Positions 43,801 through 54,658 are shown, counted from the first letter of the stretch. The stretch is 64,000 bases of DNA from Nageia nagi (GCA_050084985.1 JBITNC010000002.1:21700001-21764000), one strand, 5' to 3'. Numbers and translations are program-made. The notes: a model not told the origin generated them from the letters alone.

Positions 43801-46747
43801 TGTCCATTAGTTTTTGTTTTACATCTTTCATTTACTAACACTAGCCTCTTTGATATGCATCATTGAGCATTATCATCTCCAGTGTATTATTTCTTTCTGA
43901 ACAATCTCGTCCATCCTACCCTGGAATTATTTTTTCCTTGGCAACTTTTTGTTGAATTCTACTTAAATTCCTGATGCTTTGGCCTTAATATTTTCCAATT
44001 ATACTTGTGTTTATTGTTTTTATGTCCATGTCAGATAAAACTTGTCTTCTTGACGTTGCTTCTTAGAGGATCTCTTTCAGCACATCAGGGCCCCAGTCTA
44101 CTCTATATTGGCAATGAATATCTTTTGTGTGTCCAAATAATCTTTATGAAAGGAGTCATAAAAAATTTGTATGTATATTCTAACATTTTGCTGTCAATGT
44201 TTTGGATGCAAAGTTATGAAACTGCTGTTCTTAACAACTTATGCAAATAACTATGTTAATGCAGTTGACAAATTTTGAAGCAAAAATTGGAATTGGCAAT
44301 TTTCTGACTCTCTTGATTTTCTTTCTAAATTCTGCTCAAAATTTCTCATATCAAGCTTCTTTGAATTTTTTTATCAACTTTAAAAGGGGCAAGCTGAATT
44401 TCCGTAATTTGATCAACTAAGACCCTCACAAACCTAGGCCAGCACTGTGTAAAAACTAAGGTTGGAAAACTCGGACTCGGGAACTACTCGGGCAGGAAAA
44501 ATTTAGAGAGTACTCAGCAACTCGGAGATTACTCGGCACCAAAACTCAGCAAAAAAGACCTCGAACATTTCAAATATGAAAAATTACAAAATATGAAAAA
44601 AAATACAAATCAATGGTGAAGCTCTTCAAATTGATACTCAAACGTCAAATCTTTCACAAATTGATCTACAGAGCAAAAAACTGAGCTAACACAATGGAAT
44701 GAGATACAATTAGATAGTTAAAAGGCATTTTTTGGTGTTTACTATCTTTTTTTCATGTTTTTAGCTCTATTTTGATAGTAGCTAAGTAATTGCCGAGTAA
44801 CCTCCAAAAACTGGCCGTGCCGAGTAATGACCCCCAATTACTTGTTTTGCCTACGATTCGCGATTACTTGCAAGTACTCACCAATTACCCACGGTTTTTC
44901 AAACTAGGGCAAAAACAATGTTCAGGTTGGGGGTATAAAAAATACTTGCAGATTGAGGGTGTGATGACACAAAACATAACAATTCCATCTTCTGTAGTCC
45001 ATTTTGCCCTCCTTATTCTTTTTCTAACATTTTGCTCTCCAGTTCATATACTTGCATGACATCGTGAAGGTGACTGTTGTAATTTTCCCATTTTTTATCC
45101 AGCATTTGTAAATATTGTTAAAATGTGTCCAAGTGTTAGTAATGCTCTTAGTAAGGTTAGTTATGTTTTATTTTAATAAAGTAAGATAGGAGAGTTGGCA
45201 ACATTACTGATTAATTTCAGCATGTGATAACATAATGTCATAATCAGTCTGAATCATAATGTCATTAGGTCTGAATCAAATACTTAGAGTGGACATGAGT
45301 ATGTCAAATAGTGAAATAGGTATAACAAAAATGAAAATGCGAAAATTGAAAATAACAACTATAGTCTATGGCTCTATAGGCTTATGTGCTAATGGTGGTG
45401 TATCCTCCTTTTCTACTGCTGTCTTTTGTCTTCTAACTTCTGTCTTTTTCCTCTCCCAACTGCACACAATTGAAAAGTGATTACAAAATCACTTTTGGAT
45501 GGAGTTTACAAGATGTTTTTAGGGTTAGAGGGGGTGGGATCATTGGTGGGTCACATCCCATGCATTTTAAGTGTTTTGTTTCTAAGTTAGAAGCTGTTTT
45601 TTTGTTCATATGCACCCAAAATTGGGTGAAAACGCCAGAGGTCTCAGGGAATGGTTGGGAAATGCTGAATGTCCCTGGGAATGGTTGGGAAATGCTGGAC
45701 GTTTCCTGTCCCATTCCCAGGGGCAGCTGGGCATTCTCTGGCTGTTCCCAAATCGAGGAACAGTCACGGAACGGTTCCCTGCCCCCAGGAACGTCTCCCA
45801 GCTGTTATCTAAAACTTCCAGTCGTTCCCTTTTTGGGGAACGGCTGGGAAACGTTCCCTCAGGCATTCCCAAAACTCGGGAACGTTGGGAATGCCTCCTC
45901 CAAAAGGGGGAACTTGTCCCCATGGAACACTGTTTTTAATGGAATTCTTGGCACAGATCAGCTCTCTTTGAGGTAGTATCAAGCTGGCATTAAGTGTGCT
46001 TCCTTGTATTTACACCATTAAGGGCTATTATTTTTCAGTCAAATCCCAAGATAAGCTAGCAGATAGATTTTGAACAACTTTGTGTTTAAGAATAACTTAC
46101 AGTGAAAGTTGCATTTTGCAGTAATTTTCATCTCTTGCATAGTTGCAAGAATCGTGATTGGCAATTTATAGATAACCCCCAGAAAAAAAAATCAAGAATA
46201 TACTGACAATTAGTTGGAAAAAATCAATATTTAAAAAATATATAAAAGATATCAAAGTAAAAAGATATCAAAATTTCAATTAAATATAACCGTTATTATT
46301 CTGCATGACTTATTTTGGCTCCTTTTCCAAAAAATTGAATTTATCTTGATTTTTCAATTTGCTGTTATTTTTTTTTATACAAATTGCCTGTTTAGTGCCA
46401 GTATTGATAAAATCGAGTTTATCGTGAATGTGTGCAGTCTTTGGCAACTACGATCCTATGCCTCTTTGTAGACTTTAGCGACTATAATCTTGTATCATTG
46501 ATTCGAAGTGCACACTTTGGCCATAGTTTTGACTCCTTGCATTCATTTTGCAGAGGTTGCACGTAGACAGAGGCGTATGCAAAAGAAAAGACAGAGATGG
46601 CTCTGGGGTTCATTAGTAGTTGCAATAACCATTGGAACCACTGCTGTAGTTTACTCCTACCTTCCACGAAAAGAAATGGGGTCTTTAAGGGCTCCACGTG
46701 TCATCAATGCCGATAGTGTTAATAATGGAACTGCATCAAAAACTTAG
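37233..46747 (+). CDS. Three-exon gene for a 434-aa coiled-coil, probably tail-anchored membrane protein
   Basis: Exons 37233-37899, 39708-40151 and 46554-46747 join in frame across two GT-AG introns (G|AT and G|AG junctions), giving 434 codons and a TAG. Residues 1-15 (MPTFSLIALDRILEP) form a compact hydrophobic start. About 16-222 are Ser/Asn/acidic, probably disordered. Coiled-coil-like heptads lie at about 240-280 and 326-375. A basic patch (RRQRRMQKKRQRW, 374-386) precedes one membrane segment (about 387-407), leaving a 26-residue tail, as in C-tail-anchored proteins. I believe uncharacterised plant families share the start and the basic-plus-membrane end, but cannot name one. Function is unknown; a membrane-tethered scaffold is a guess. 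It is the only intact gene seen here. Confidence 0.8.
37900..39707 (+). other. Intron 1 (1.8 kb)
   Basis: GTAAGG at the start and TTTTTGAATGCAG at the end. T-rich, with no recognisable gene or element inside. Confidence 0.78.
39708..40151 (+). CDS. Exon 2 of the tail-anchored protein gene
   Basis: Exactly 148 codons in length with the phase kept (starts AT ATC AGC, ends ATT G). It encodes residues 223-370: ISLEDVVSQASES, the first coiled coil (LLLNEIDCLKCNL...EIAKKF), a VDEICKRLVIARFVAGAVGRG block, and the second coiled coil (AEIEQEMEAVLECKNREIAR...). The donor is CCATTG|GTAACA. Confidence 0.85.
44457..44908. mobile_element. hAT-like MITE in intron 2
   Basis: The left end TAAGGTTGGAAAACTCGG and the inverted right end CTAGTTTGAAAAACCGTGG agree at 10 of the first 14 aligned positions. 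The flanks are GTAAAAAC (44449-44456) and GCAAAAAC (44909-44916), an 8-bp target duplication with one mismatch, as for hAT elements. The 452-bp inside is noncoding and rich in ACTCGG and CCGAGTAA motifs near both ends. It needs a hAT transposase supplied elsewhere. Confidence 0.72.
45640..45940. repeat. GC-rich GGGAAYG/CRTTCCC repeat in intron 2
   Basis: A GC-rich island dense in GGGAATG, GGGAACG and their complements. Two identical 21-base copies starting GGGAATGGTTGGG lie at 45647-45667 and 45677-45697. The right side ends CCCATGGAACACTG, which inverted reads CAGTGTTCCATGGG, a form seen at hAT ends. No matching left end was found. It is probably a decayed DNA transposon. The overlapping open frames of 77-168 codons are by-products. 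Confidence 0.6.
46554..46747 (+). CDS. Exon 3 of the tail-anchored protein gene (membrane segment and stop)
   Basis: Starts AGGTTGCACG after TTTTGCAG and completes codon 371 (GAG). It encodes EVARRQRRMQKKRQRW, the hydrophobic span LWGSLVVAITIGTTAVVYSYLP, and a polar tail ending NGTASKT before TAG at 46745-46747. Keeping the basic patch and membrane segment in one small exon makes the anchor a single unit. Confidence 0.85.
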
Positions 46748-47450
46748 AGATCTGATCAGAATGTTGTTTTCAAGGGTAGGTATTTTGCCAGGAGAATTAT
46801 TTCCGAGTTGTCTTGTGCATTTGAGCAGAAAGTAATGTATAATAGATTTGTATTTTGGAGTGATATAAAACAAAAATGCATTGTTGATTTCCTATTCACA
46901 AGCCAAATGTACTTAGAAGAGCTATTTATAAACAGAGCGACCATTCAATAGATAATGTATCCAAAAGCTTACAAAATGATAGTACAGAGCAAATAGCTTA
47001 CCAAAACTGTTTCGGGAGATATAGAGGTGACTCCATGGGTGAATAGAAGAGTTTTGTGCCAATTTGTTTTAACTATTCAGTGTCAATTAGAGCTTCTGTA
47101 TAACTTGCTTGACATGCTAATTTTCGAAGTCTGATGACATTTTCTATCATGGAGATTGTTGGCCATGTACCTGTACAAGTCTTGTTGGTTGAAGTATTAA
47201 TATCCTTTATGAATTTGGTTTTGTGGATTCTAATGGGATAATTTTACAGGTATGTTTCTTTTTCTTGTTTAAATGTATGTCCTACGTTTTGGTTGCTTGT
47301 GGAGAATTAAACAGTGGTATCATAGATGTTTCTAGAAGGATAAGATTTCCCTTTTTGCCATGTGTATTTTATAACCCGAGTTTTCTTGTTTTGTTCTTTT
47401 CAGTGTAGACAATATGGAAGTGGCCTTGGTAAGATTGGATGATAAATAAT
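46748..47450 (+). other. Probable 3' UTR and downstream flank
   Basis: T-rich sequence with several weak polyadenylation-like motifs (for example AATGTATAATAG near 46834 and GATAAATAATTT near 47440). None is decisive, so the transcript end is not placed. Confidence 0.35.
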
Positions 47451-49580
47451 TTATTGTTGAAGTCTGAATGCATATGCAACACCTGAATAGGGTGCTGGTT
47501 GTTTTTAAGTTCTGGGACCTGATAAGAGTGGTTGTAAAGGGTTTTGTGTTCCCCCATTCCCTCCGTAAAATGCAAGTTCAGGAAAATTAGGAGATTAAAT
47601 AATGCATCTGCAAGACCAAATGATAAATAGGAAATTTTGAACTGCACAGTTATGCCTTTTTTTGTAAATGTTGACCTTTCAAGCAAAAATGACATCCAAT
47701 CACAGGATTTGCAAGGGTTTGGTTTCCATAGACTTCATTTTTGTCTTTACATCATCTGCTGAAGGAACACTTTTCACTGCTCGGAATGCCAGTCTGGTTG
47801 GATATGCCCATTATCTTCTTTGAGTGCTGAAGTCTCTATGTGAATGATAGAACTTTTATGTTAAAACTTTTGACTTTTGGCCACCTTGGAAGATTTTTTG
47901 AAAGTGGACAAAGTTGTGGATAGTCACAGGTTGGGAAGGAAGGCTTAGTGGTACAAATTTGGCATGTGTTTATAATGAAGTGTTTTTAATAATTCTTATT
48001 TGACTACGCTATCAAGTGTTTGTGTTGATTCTTTGGATCTTCTCTGTCTGTTCCAGTATTCATGTTTGAAGTTCTCTGCTGATAGTTAAAGCTTTTTAAT
48101 AAAAGATTAGCTCCCAAGAATAGGCTGACACGTAGATTGACTACTAACAGAATCCTAAGGAACTAGACACAATTAAAGATCATCTACAATTTTTAATACA
48201 GTGATGTGGCTGAGATCGACCTGCTTTGAAACTAACAGATTATGAATGCCCAAAAAGTATATTATTGCATGTGATTGCCAAGAAAGGGCTCTGCACAAAT
48301 GATTTAGTTTGCATGTTGGAATCAATATCCTGACCTAAGGGGGCAAAAAAGAAGAGTTTCCATTTCAGAGTGGTTCAATAAGCAGTAGTTTAATCAGTGA
48401 TTTGGAGTGTTGTCTCATTGTTCATTGTTGTCAGATAGGAAGATCAGCAGACCATGGATTGACCTACCTCCTGTTGGCTTGCAAACAAGCCATTTTCTAC
48501 TAGAAACTTCTATTCATTGCTATCATAGTTAAGATAATATATACCATAAAACTACCTATGAAGTTGTCTTACATGCATGGTGATGATGATGTCTTTTAAT
48601 GTCCAAAGATAAATATATCTATATAATTTGTGTTTAAATGGTTGTTTAGAACAAAATTAAGATTCATAATGAATTTGCAAAGCTTGTTTTGGTTATCTTG
48701 ATGTAAGAATTCATGAAACAAGTTGTGATTACAAATATTATTATAGGTTTGTCTAATGCCTTTGTAGAGTTTTCAGATAAGGAGAAAATGGATCAGGTTT
48801 TCTATATCATTTTGGTTACGAAGCTTACAAATATTATTATAGATTTCTCTAATGTTTTTGTAGATTTTGCAATTAATGATAAAATGGCTCTCACCTTCTA
48901 TAGCAACCACTAATTTATGTTTGAGATTGTCAATCTTATATTAGTAGGATAGATGTACAGATTTTGGATTGATGTTTTTATAATAAGTTATCTTTCTTTT
49001 ATTTTTGATATTATCATTGCTCAAATGTTTTTCATTACTTTATTTGCTATTTGTAATTTTAAGTTGTAATTTGTAAAAAGCATATGCATAATGGTTGCAA
49101 TTCATAAGGAAAGGTTGTATTTGAAATGGTATGCTTGTTTATTAGAGCATTTATCACAATTACACAAGAAAGAAATCATTCACACAGGAAAAGTACATCC
49201 AAAGTTTGTTGAATGTAGACATAGGCCTTAGATATGTTAATTGCATACTTTGAAAAAGCATAGGGGCCATCATACCTAACCCATTCTTTTCATATTTTGA
49301 AATCAATGAAATACACATGATTGTATGTCTTTGAGGCATTTTCTTTAAAAGTTCCATGGCCTCCACAAGAAACCCGTGCATATAATGCATTCATTGCATT
49401 TCATAAGATAGTGACTTGTGCTCCATTATGTCAAATGGTACAAGGACCTTGCCCATTTGTAAACTTACCATACATGTCTAACGAAGCCTTCAAAATGAAC
49501 ATGAAAGTGAAAAACCACCTACTATTTTTCAAGTGGATGTCAACACATTGTTCCAAAGATGTGGAGTGGACACCTACTAG
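47451..49580. other. Intergenic DNA, no gene recognised
   Basis: Short frames only. A segment AAGCTTGTTTTGGT(T/A)ATCTTG at about 48676 recurs at about 50970 inside element H, so part of this region is probably transposon-derived. It includes the two-copy repeat at 48731-48903. Confidence 0.45.
48731..48903. repeat. Two copies of a ~77-bp unit with 96-bp period
   Basis: ACAAATATTATTATAG followed by TTT(G/C)TCTAATG, TTTGTAGA and GAT(A)AAATGG occurs at 48731 and again at 48827. The period is a multiple of three, so the frame 48713-48913 reads TNIIIGLSNAFVEF and then TNIIIDFSNVFVDF. No protein family is known to me. Confidence 0.65.
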
Positions 49581-49589
49581 AATGATGTG

Positions 49590-50134
49590 ATAGGTGAATT
49601 GATTGGGTTGAATACTACTTCAATTCCTATCTCATTGCGTTTTGTGAAAGAGAGTAAAATGACTCCTTAAAAATCCCATTTACCATTTATTATATATAAT
49701 CACAATGTTTGAATCATCACATTCTATTTTATAAGATAGAATTACGACATCCTATTTTTTAAAGATGGAATCACCTTTTGTTAGGAGAGTTTGGAGACAA
49801 GCAAAGTGCAAATGCATCCATATGGAAGGTTAGAAGTTCTGCTCACACCTTTTACATTGGTGATATTTAAAAACTCTTGATAGGTTATACAAACTGATAG
49901 GTTTAAAGGACATTAAATGTTGAGTCTACTTTACTATAAGATGGAATAACAATTTGCTATAAATGACATTTCAATCTTTTTTAGTTAAAAAATAATTACT
50001 AGAATCTATTTCGACTCTCTACAAAGAGAATAATATATGGATATAATTACAAGTTAGTTACAAAGACTAGCATCAAGGGAACAATTTAACAATGGTAGTT
50101 GCATTCAACCTACAATTAACATCATTTTCCTACA
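49590..50134 (-). mobile_element. 3' LTR of copia element H (left edge approximate)
   Basis: The minus strand starts TGTAGGAAAATGATGTTAATTG right after the tract AAAGGGGACAA. That is a typical copia 3' LTR junction. Region 49981-50040 (ATTACTAGAATCTATTTCGACTCTC) resembles 63118-63185 (GTTACTAGAATCTATTCTTGTTATC), the presumed other LTR. The left limit could not be placed exactly. Confidence 0.65.
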
Positions 50135-50145
50135 TTGTCCCCTTT
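50135..50145 (-). other. Polypurine tract of element H
   Basis: Minus-strand AAAGGGGACAA abuts TGTAGG, the start of the LTR. Confidence 0.7.
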
Positions 50146-51888
50146 GATGTTGAGAGGACTTAAAATTATTTTTTTAACTTGAGGAATTTTGTTTTAATCA
50201 CACCTTTGGTAAAAACATAAACTATCTATTCATGTGTTAAAATATTTTAATTCAACTTCCTTATTTTCCATCATACCACATATGAAGTAATATTTCATGT
50301 CAATATGTTTATACTTGTTATGATGAAAGATTTTTTTTACCAACTATATGACCCTCAAATTATCACAAAAGATAGTAATAGGACCAATTAGTTTTCATCT
50401 ATATCTCATCAACACTTTTCAAAGCCATGAGGCTTGTGAACCAACCAAAGTACCAACAATGTATTCAACCTTAGTTGAAGAGAGTACCATTGATCTTTCC
50501 TTCATCAAACTTCAAATGATCAACTTTGATATAAGAAAAAAATTAAATGCTAGATGTACACTTTTCGTCATTCAAGTTGTTGCCCCAATGTGAGTTGCTA
50601 GAGCCAATTGACTTCATCTCTTTAGTAAGGAAGAAATGAATGTTGAAGTTAATAATGCCTTTAACATACCTCAAAATATGTTTGACAACTTTCAAATGTA
50701 AGAGAGATGACACATTCATATATCTAGAATCAAGTGATACAATATGTGCAATGCTTGGTCTAATATTAGTGAGAAACATCAAATTCTCAACAATACTTCT
50801 ATTATCAATTACATTGATTTTTTTCAATCTCATAATCTTTGCATATATGGATATATTAGTCTTTTAACGTCATATGACCTATCAAAGATTGTATAGTAAC
50901 AAAAATATATCAATTAAGTATTTATATAATTGTTCCTTACATAATTAAGTTGTAAAATAAAATCCCCAAGCTTGTTTTGGTAATCTTGGTTTAATAATTC
51001 ATGAATGATGTTGTAGGGATTAGTTTGTTTAGCTATATACATGCATTAAAAGACATCATTCATTTAAGTTTTCATTAAGAAGACACAATTTATATCTAGG
51101 TGATGTACCTTTTTGAGCAATCACTTTCTTGTGTGTGTGGGCATGCGTGTGTGTGTGTGCATGCATGTGTGGGTGTGGGTGTGCGTGCTAGAAATGAGTC
51201 TTTAAGACTAAATACAATATGAAGGATGTCATTTAATGTCCTTCAAATCTAGTAATTTTATAAGCTCTCAATTATCATTCTTTTCAATGAAATTGATCTT
51301 CTCTTTTATACCTTACATCCAAACACCATTAGTACACTCTTATTGAAAACATGAGGATTTAAATTCAACAATAGTCATCAATGCATAGATAATCACATCA
51401 CCTTTTAGGTAATCTTCATCTTCACCATACATGAAAATCTTTTCAAGCCTTAGCAAAAACTTGGTCAGTCTTGTCAACTTAGCCTCTAGTGAATCTCCTT
51501 TGAACATTGGTTTCCAAAACCTAAGTTGGATGTTGATTTTGGAGACCCTTTCAGCCTCTTTATGTCTTCATAACCTCACAAATGATATTAGGTGGAGATT
51601 TACTTGAAGAGGGATTACCTGATGAGTTTGGTGTGATTGATTTTGAAGAGGGATACACATTAGAAGAATGGCCATCATTTCTACCATCATCAACATAGAG
51701 TTTTTGATGACCATATACTTCCCTTTTATAAACAACTACATCTTTAGAAACCATCAACTTATGAGTAATACATGTTTCACTCTTAGGATCAAGCTTGTTG
51801 TTCATCACATAAGCACAAGTTAAAACATCCAAAAACTTTAAAATGGTTAACATTGGGTTTCTTCTCTCATAACAAATCTCATAGGAGT
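50146..51888 (-). pseudogene. Element H integrase end, reverse transcriptase and RNase H, decayed
   Basis: From 51888 down: integrase C-terminus SYEICYERRNP...LKFLDVLTCAYV and KLDPKSETCI; RT start WM-x-GIKEKINFIEKNDN (family WMKAMKEEINSIEKNDTWEL) at about 51310; HLDINCVFL (family QLDVKSAFL) near 51090; RNase H LMFLTNIRPSIAHIVSLDSRYMN...VVKHILRYVKGIINF at 50543-50833. A GT-rich tract at 51133-51190 sits within the RT, and 50870-51050 looks foreign. Many stops and shifts are present. It continues at 60923-62076 beyond element G. Confidence 0.75.
51133..51190. repeat. GT-rich microsatellite in element H
   Basis: Runs of TGTGTGTG interrupted by GGGCATGCG and GCATGCATG, in about 58 bp. It interrupts the RT reading of H and probably expanded after the element died. 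Confidence 0.9.
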
Positions 51889-52018
51889 TAAAAGTTGTTG
51901 TAACTTAGTCTCTTATCTAAACTATTTGAAATATCAACTTAACAAAATCACAAGTAATATTCTAGTTAAATATTCTATTCTAATAACAATTGATGTATTA
52001 TCCTAATATTCTAATGTA
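51889..52018 (-). mobile_element. 3' LTR of copia element G (shortened)
   Basis: TTGTAACTTA..GTCTCTTATCTAA, AACTTAACAAAAT and AATATTCTATTCTAA match the LTR at 60723-60922 in order. Its right edge AATGTA is followed by CCCTCCTATAGG, whose complement CCTATAGGAGGG serves as polypurine tract. It is shorter than its partner. To its left the integrase of H resumes. Confidence 0.7.
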
Positions 52019-52027
52019 CCCTCCTAT

Positions 52028-52695
52028 AGGTCATCAAAGAACATGAGAGGAAGCTTCGAAAGTACTTAAACTTTCCACAATCAAGCGCCTTGGTAAAAAC
52101 ATCTACAACTTTCTCTTTCGTGGAAACATAACAAAGCTGAATTTGTGTAGGGAAACATGATTAGGAATGAAGTGTACATTAATTTCAATGTGTTTGTTGT
52201 GCTAATGAAAAATAGGATTACAAAGTAGTTTCAAAACATGTTGATTGTTGCAATGCAAAATGATATGCTAACTATGTGGTATCCTAATAGTCAAAATGCA
52301 ATGTAACCATATTGCCTCATAAATAGCATCTACAGTAACACAATACTTTGACTTTGTGGTAAATTTTGATGTGATACTTTATTTCCTCCTACCCAAGGAA
52401 ATCAGTCTAGATCTAAGGAAGAACACATATCCTATTGTAGACCTCATATCATCCAAGGATCCTCCATAATTCACATCATGTATCCATTCAAGAAGAACTT
52501 ATTATTCTTCTTGTACTCCAAATCACAACTATTAGTACCACGAATGTATCTCAACACATGCTTAGTCGGTATCCAATGAGCTCTCTTAGGTTCATGCATA
52601 AACCTAGAAAGATAACTAACATTATAGCAAACGTTTGTCCTAGAATAGGTAAGGTAAATTAACCCTCCAATCAACTAACAATAGAGAGTTGCATT
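52028..52695 (-). pseudogene. Element G RNase H and RT end, decayed
   Basis: The minus strand reads ATLYC-stop-LIGGLIYLTYSRTNVCYNVSYLSRFMHEPKRAHW..KHVLRYIRGT, the usual copia segment between RT and RNase H (family ATLYRQLIGGLIYLT). Lower down come RNase H pieces, and near 52040-52090 the VDVFTKALDCGKF-type end. The other side of the RT lies at 55202, after element F. Confidence 0.8.
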
Positions 52696-53747
52696 TGAAA
52701 GGAGATGAATCCCCTACACCCAAGATCACCTTAGAGTAATCTTCCTCCTTTAAACTATAACTCAAGAATAATCTCAATAACACAATCTCATACACACAAG
52801 AGTGACACAAGATGTATAGTGATTCCTCTCAACAAGAAAGTACTCCACTCTAATCTAGATTTTATTACTTCTCAAGAGCACACGTTTACAATGCAACAGT
52901 AACACTCTCTCTTCCTATCAATCTAAGAGCATTTCTTTGCTTTCTACAAGAGTGAAGAATGTTTAAGAGGAGCCTTCAATTTGTAGGCAAAAATCCCATT
53001 TTGGCTCATCCTTTTACCCAAAGGGAACACTAAAGGCCAAAGGATAAATATATCCTTAAGTGGGATGAGGATAGGAAAAATTTCAACATTTAATTCACTA
53101 AATATTTAAAAGGTATTTTTGAATACTTTTAAGTATCTAGTGGATTAAATAAAGCTTTACATAAAGAGAAGAGATATTATTTTGTATATATTGGAATGTA
53201 TAATGCATTATTGTAAGATCTATTCATGTAATTCACTTAATACTTAAAGTATCTAGGGATACTTTTAAGTATTAGTCTTTTAGGTATTTGTGAATAAAAT
53301 AATGTACCTTGTCTTACACTCCATCTCATGAGCATGCCCCTTGGGTAAAAGGGTGATGCATGTTATGACATTGTACAATGGTTAAAAGGGTGATCCAAGG
53401 AAGGATTTTGGCCTATAAATAGATGGTCCTCTCCTTGAGATTACTCACTCAAGTTTGTAGAAAAATCATGCTCTAGGACTATTAGGAGAAATGAAAAAGT
53501 TATTGTAAGAAAGTGCTCTTTGAGAATAAAATATTTGATTAGTGGATGTACTCCCATGGTTGGAGGAACCATTTTATATTGGTGTCAACTTTGTGAGATT
53601 GACTATCTTGTTTATGCTGTTGTGATGATATTTTAGAGAGCTTTCATGAGATCTTGGTAGAAGAGAAATTTAGTCACTTAGGCTTTTGTCTTCATTAGAT
53701 ACCTTCTAAAGAATAATTTTTACAATAGTGCATTATTTGTTCTAACA
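52696..53747 (-). mobile_element. 3' LTR of element F, split by another LTR
   Basis: Minus-strand LTR homologous to 54661-55201 (shared GGAGATGAATCCC(C/T)TACACCC, CAAGAGTGACACA, CACTCTAATCTAGAT). The part 52696 to about 53182 and the part 53695-53747 are collinear with the intact partner; about 510 bp between them are an insertion. It ends CTAACA at 53747, next to CTCGCCCTT (minus-strand polypurine tract AAGGGCGAG at 53748-53756). Hairpin at about 53093-53146. Confidence 0.82.
53183..53694 (+). mobile_element. Plus-strand LTR nested inside F's 3' LTR
   Basis: It carries TTGGAATGTATAATGCATTATTG at 53191, a hairpin at about 53231-53276, GGGTAAAAGGGTG, the TATA box CTATAAATAG at 53413-53422, and GTGGATGTACTCCCATGG...GGAGGAACCA. 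It is the same LTR type as 3622-4050 and LTR1/LTR5, in the opposite orientation to its host LTR. After CTTTCA at about 53646 there is a TGGTAGAAGAG reminiscent of a primer-binding site, so a little internal sequence may be included. No clear target duplication was found. Confidence 0.75.
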
Positions 53748-53756
53748 CTCGCCCTT

Positions 53757-54646
53757 AATGCAATATTGAGGTAGAGAGAAGAGAAGATAGAAAGAGAGTA
53801 GAAGAGAGTTATACTCCATAAAACATATAGCCGGAGATGAGAAGTTGACATCTTGAGAATTAATAAGATCTACAAAATACTCAACTACATAACCATTTGA
53901 ATATATGGTTTATAATACAATTATCAATCATAAATTATTTTAATATACAAGTAGTAGTTCTTCAACAACATGTTGACATGATGAGCCTCCATGAGCCTAC
54001 ATACTCGAAGTAAGTAACTTACAATCTCTATAAGAAACCTGTAAGTTACAAGAAACTCATAAACATGATTAGTTAGATGCATCATATATACATTAATTTC
54101 AACATGTAATGCTATCCATAAATTGATCAAATGGTGCCATCCATGCCATACTAGTTCCTCACACATGGATACCCAAACATTGCTTACAATATATGCACAT
54201 ACTAGTTCCTCACACATGGATAATTAAATAGTGTCCATAATAATTCATCATATGCTCTAAAGTGTACAAACAAGTTTATCACATATGGAGAACTAAGTTT
54301 ATCACTATCCCTTGAGGGCAATTTCACCAACCCAATAGACTCCATAAGCTTGTAGAACTAAGCTTCCAAAAGAGGTTTGGTGGAAAAATCAACAAAGTTT
54401 AAGTTATATGAACAATATTGAAGTTGCAGAGTGCCATGTAGAATTTTCTCTTTGGTAAAATATGCTTGGATTTTAACATGCTTTGTTCTTTGATAGTAAA
54501 CATGATTCTTTGCTAAAGCATCGACTGACTGAGTATCAAAATAAATCTAAGTAAGACCTAATTGCTCAAATCGAATTTATTTTAGAATATTCCTAAGACA
54601 AATAACATCCTATGCCATAATTGTCATATATTTATATTCTATCATA
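53757..54646 (-). mobile_element. Internal region of element F: 3' spacer plus RNase H remnant only
   Basis: It holds the A/B/C-type 3' spacer (CTAGTTCCTCACACATGGAT twice near 54150-54225) and the RNase H end (CTTGAGGGCAATTTCACCAACCC at 54306 onward). The RNase H is cut near the codons equivalent to IEYRAM, and the primer-binding site follows at once. RT, integrase, gag and leader are absent. F is a deletion derivative related to the array elements. Confidence 0.75.
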
Positions 54647-54658
54647 GCTCTAATACAA
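54647..54658 (-). other. Degenerate primer-binding site of element F
   Basis: The plus strand reads GCTCTAATACAA against the usual GCTCTGATACCA, with two mismatches, placed two bases inside the LTR at 54661. Confidence 0.6.

Larger units (their letters stand above)
40152..46553 (+). other. Intron 2 (6.4 kb) with transposon insertions
   Basis: Bounded by GTAACA and TTCATTTTGCAG. The flanking exons join in frame without any further exon. It contains a hAT-like MITE (44457-44908), a GC-rich repeat (about 45640-45940), and otherwise T-rich DNA with only short chance frames. Its length is unusual for small plant genomes but common in large ones. Confidence 0.78.

Noticed and set aside
45470-45976. 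168-codon plus-strand frame in intron 2 as an extra exon or nested gene
   Set aside because: The residues come from the GC-rich repeat, several other frames are open there too, and exons 2 and 3 already join in frame without it.
53655-53694. Primer-binding site and start of an internal region after the nested plus-strand LTR
   Set aside because: Only TGGTA and GAAGAG agree with the usual site, and the stretch ends within 40 bases in F's LTR. Too short to call an element.
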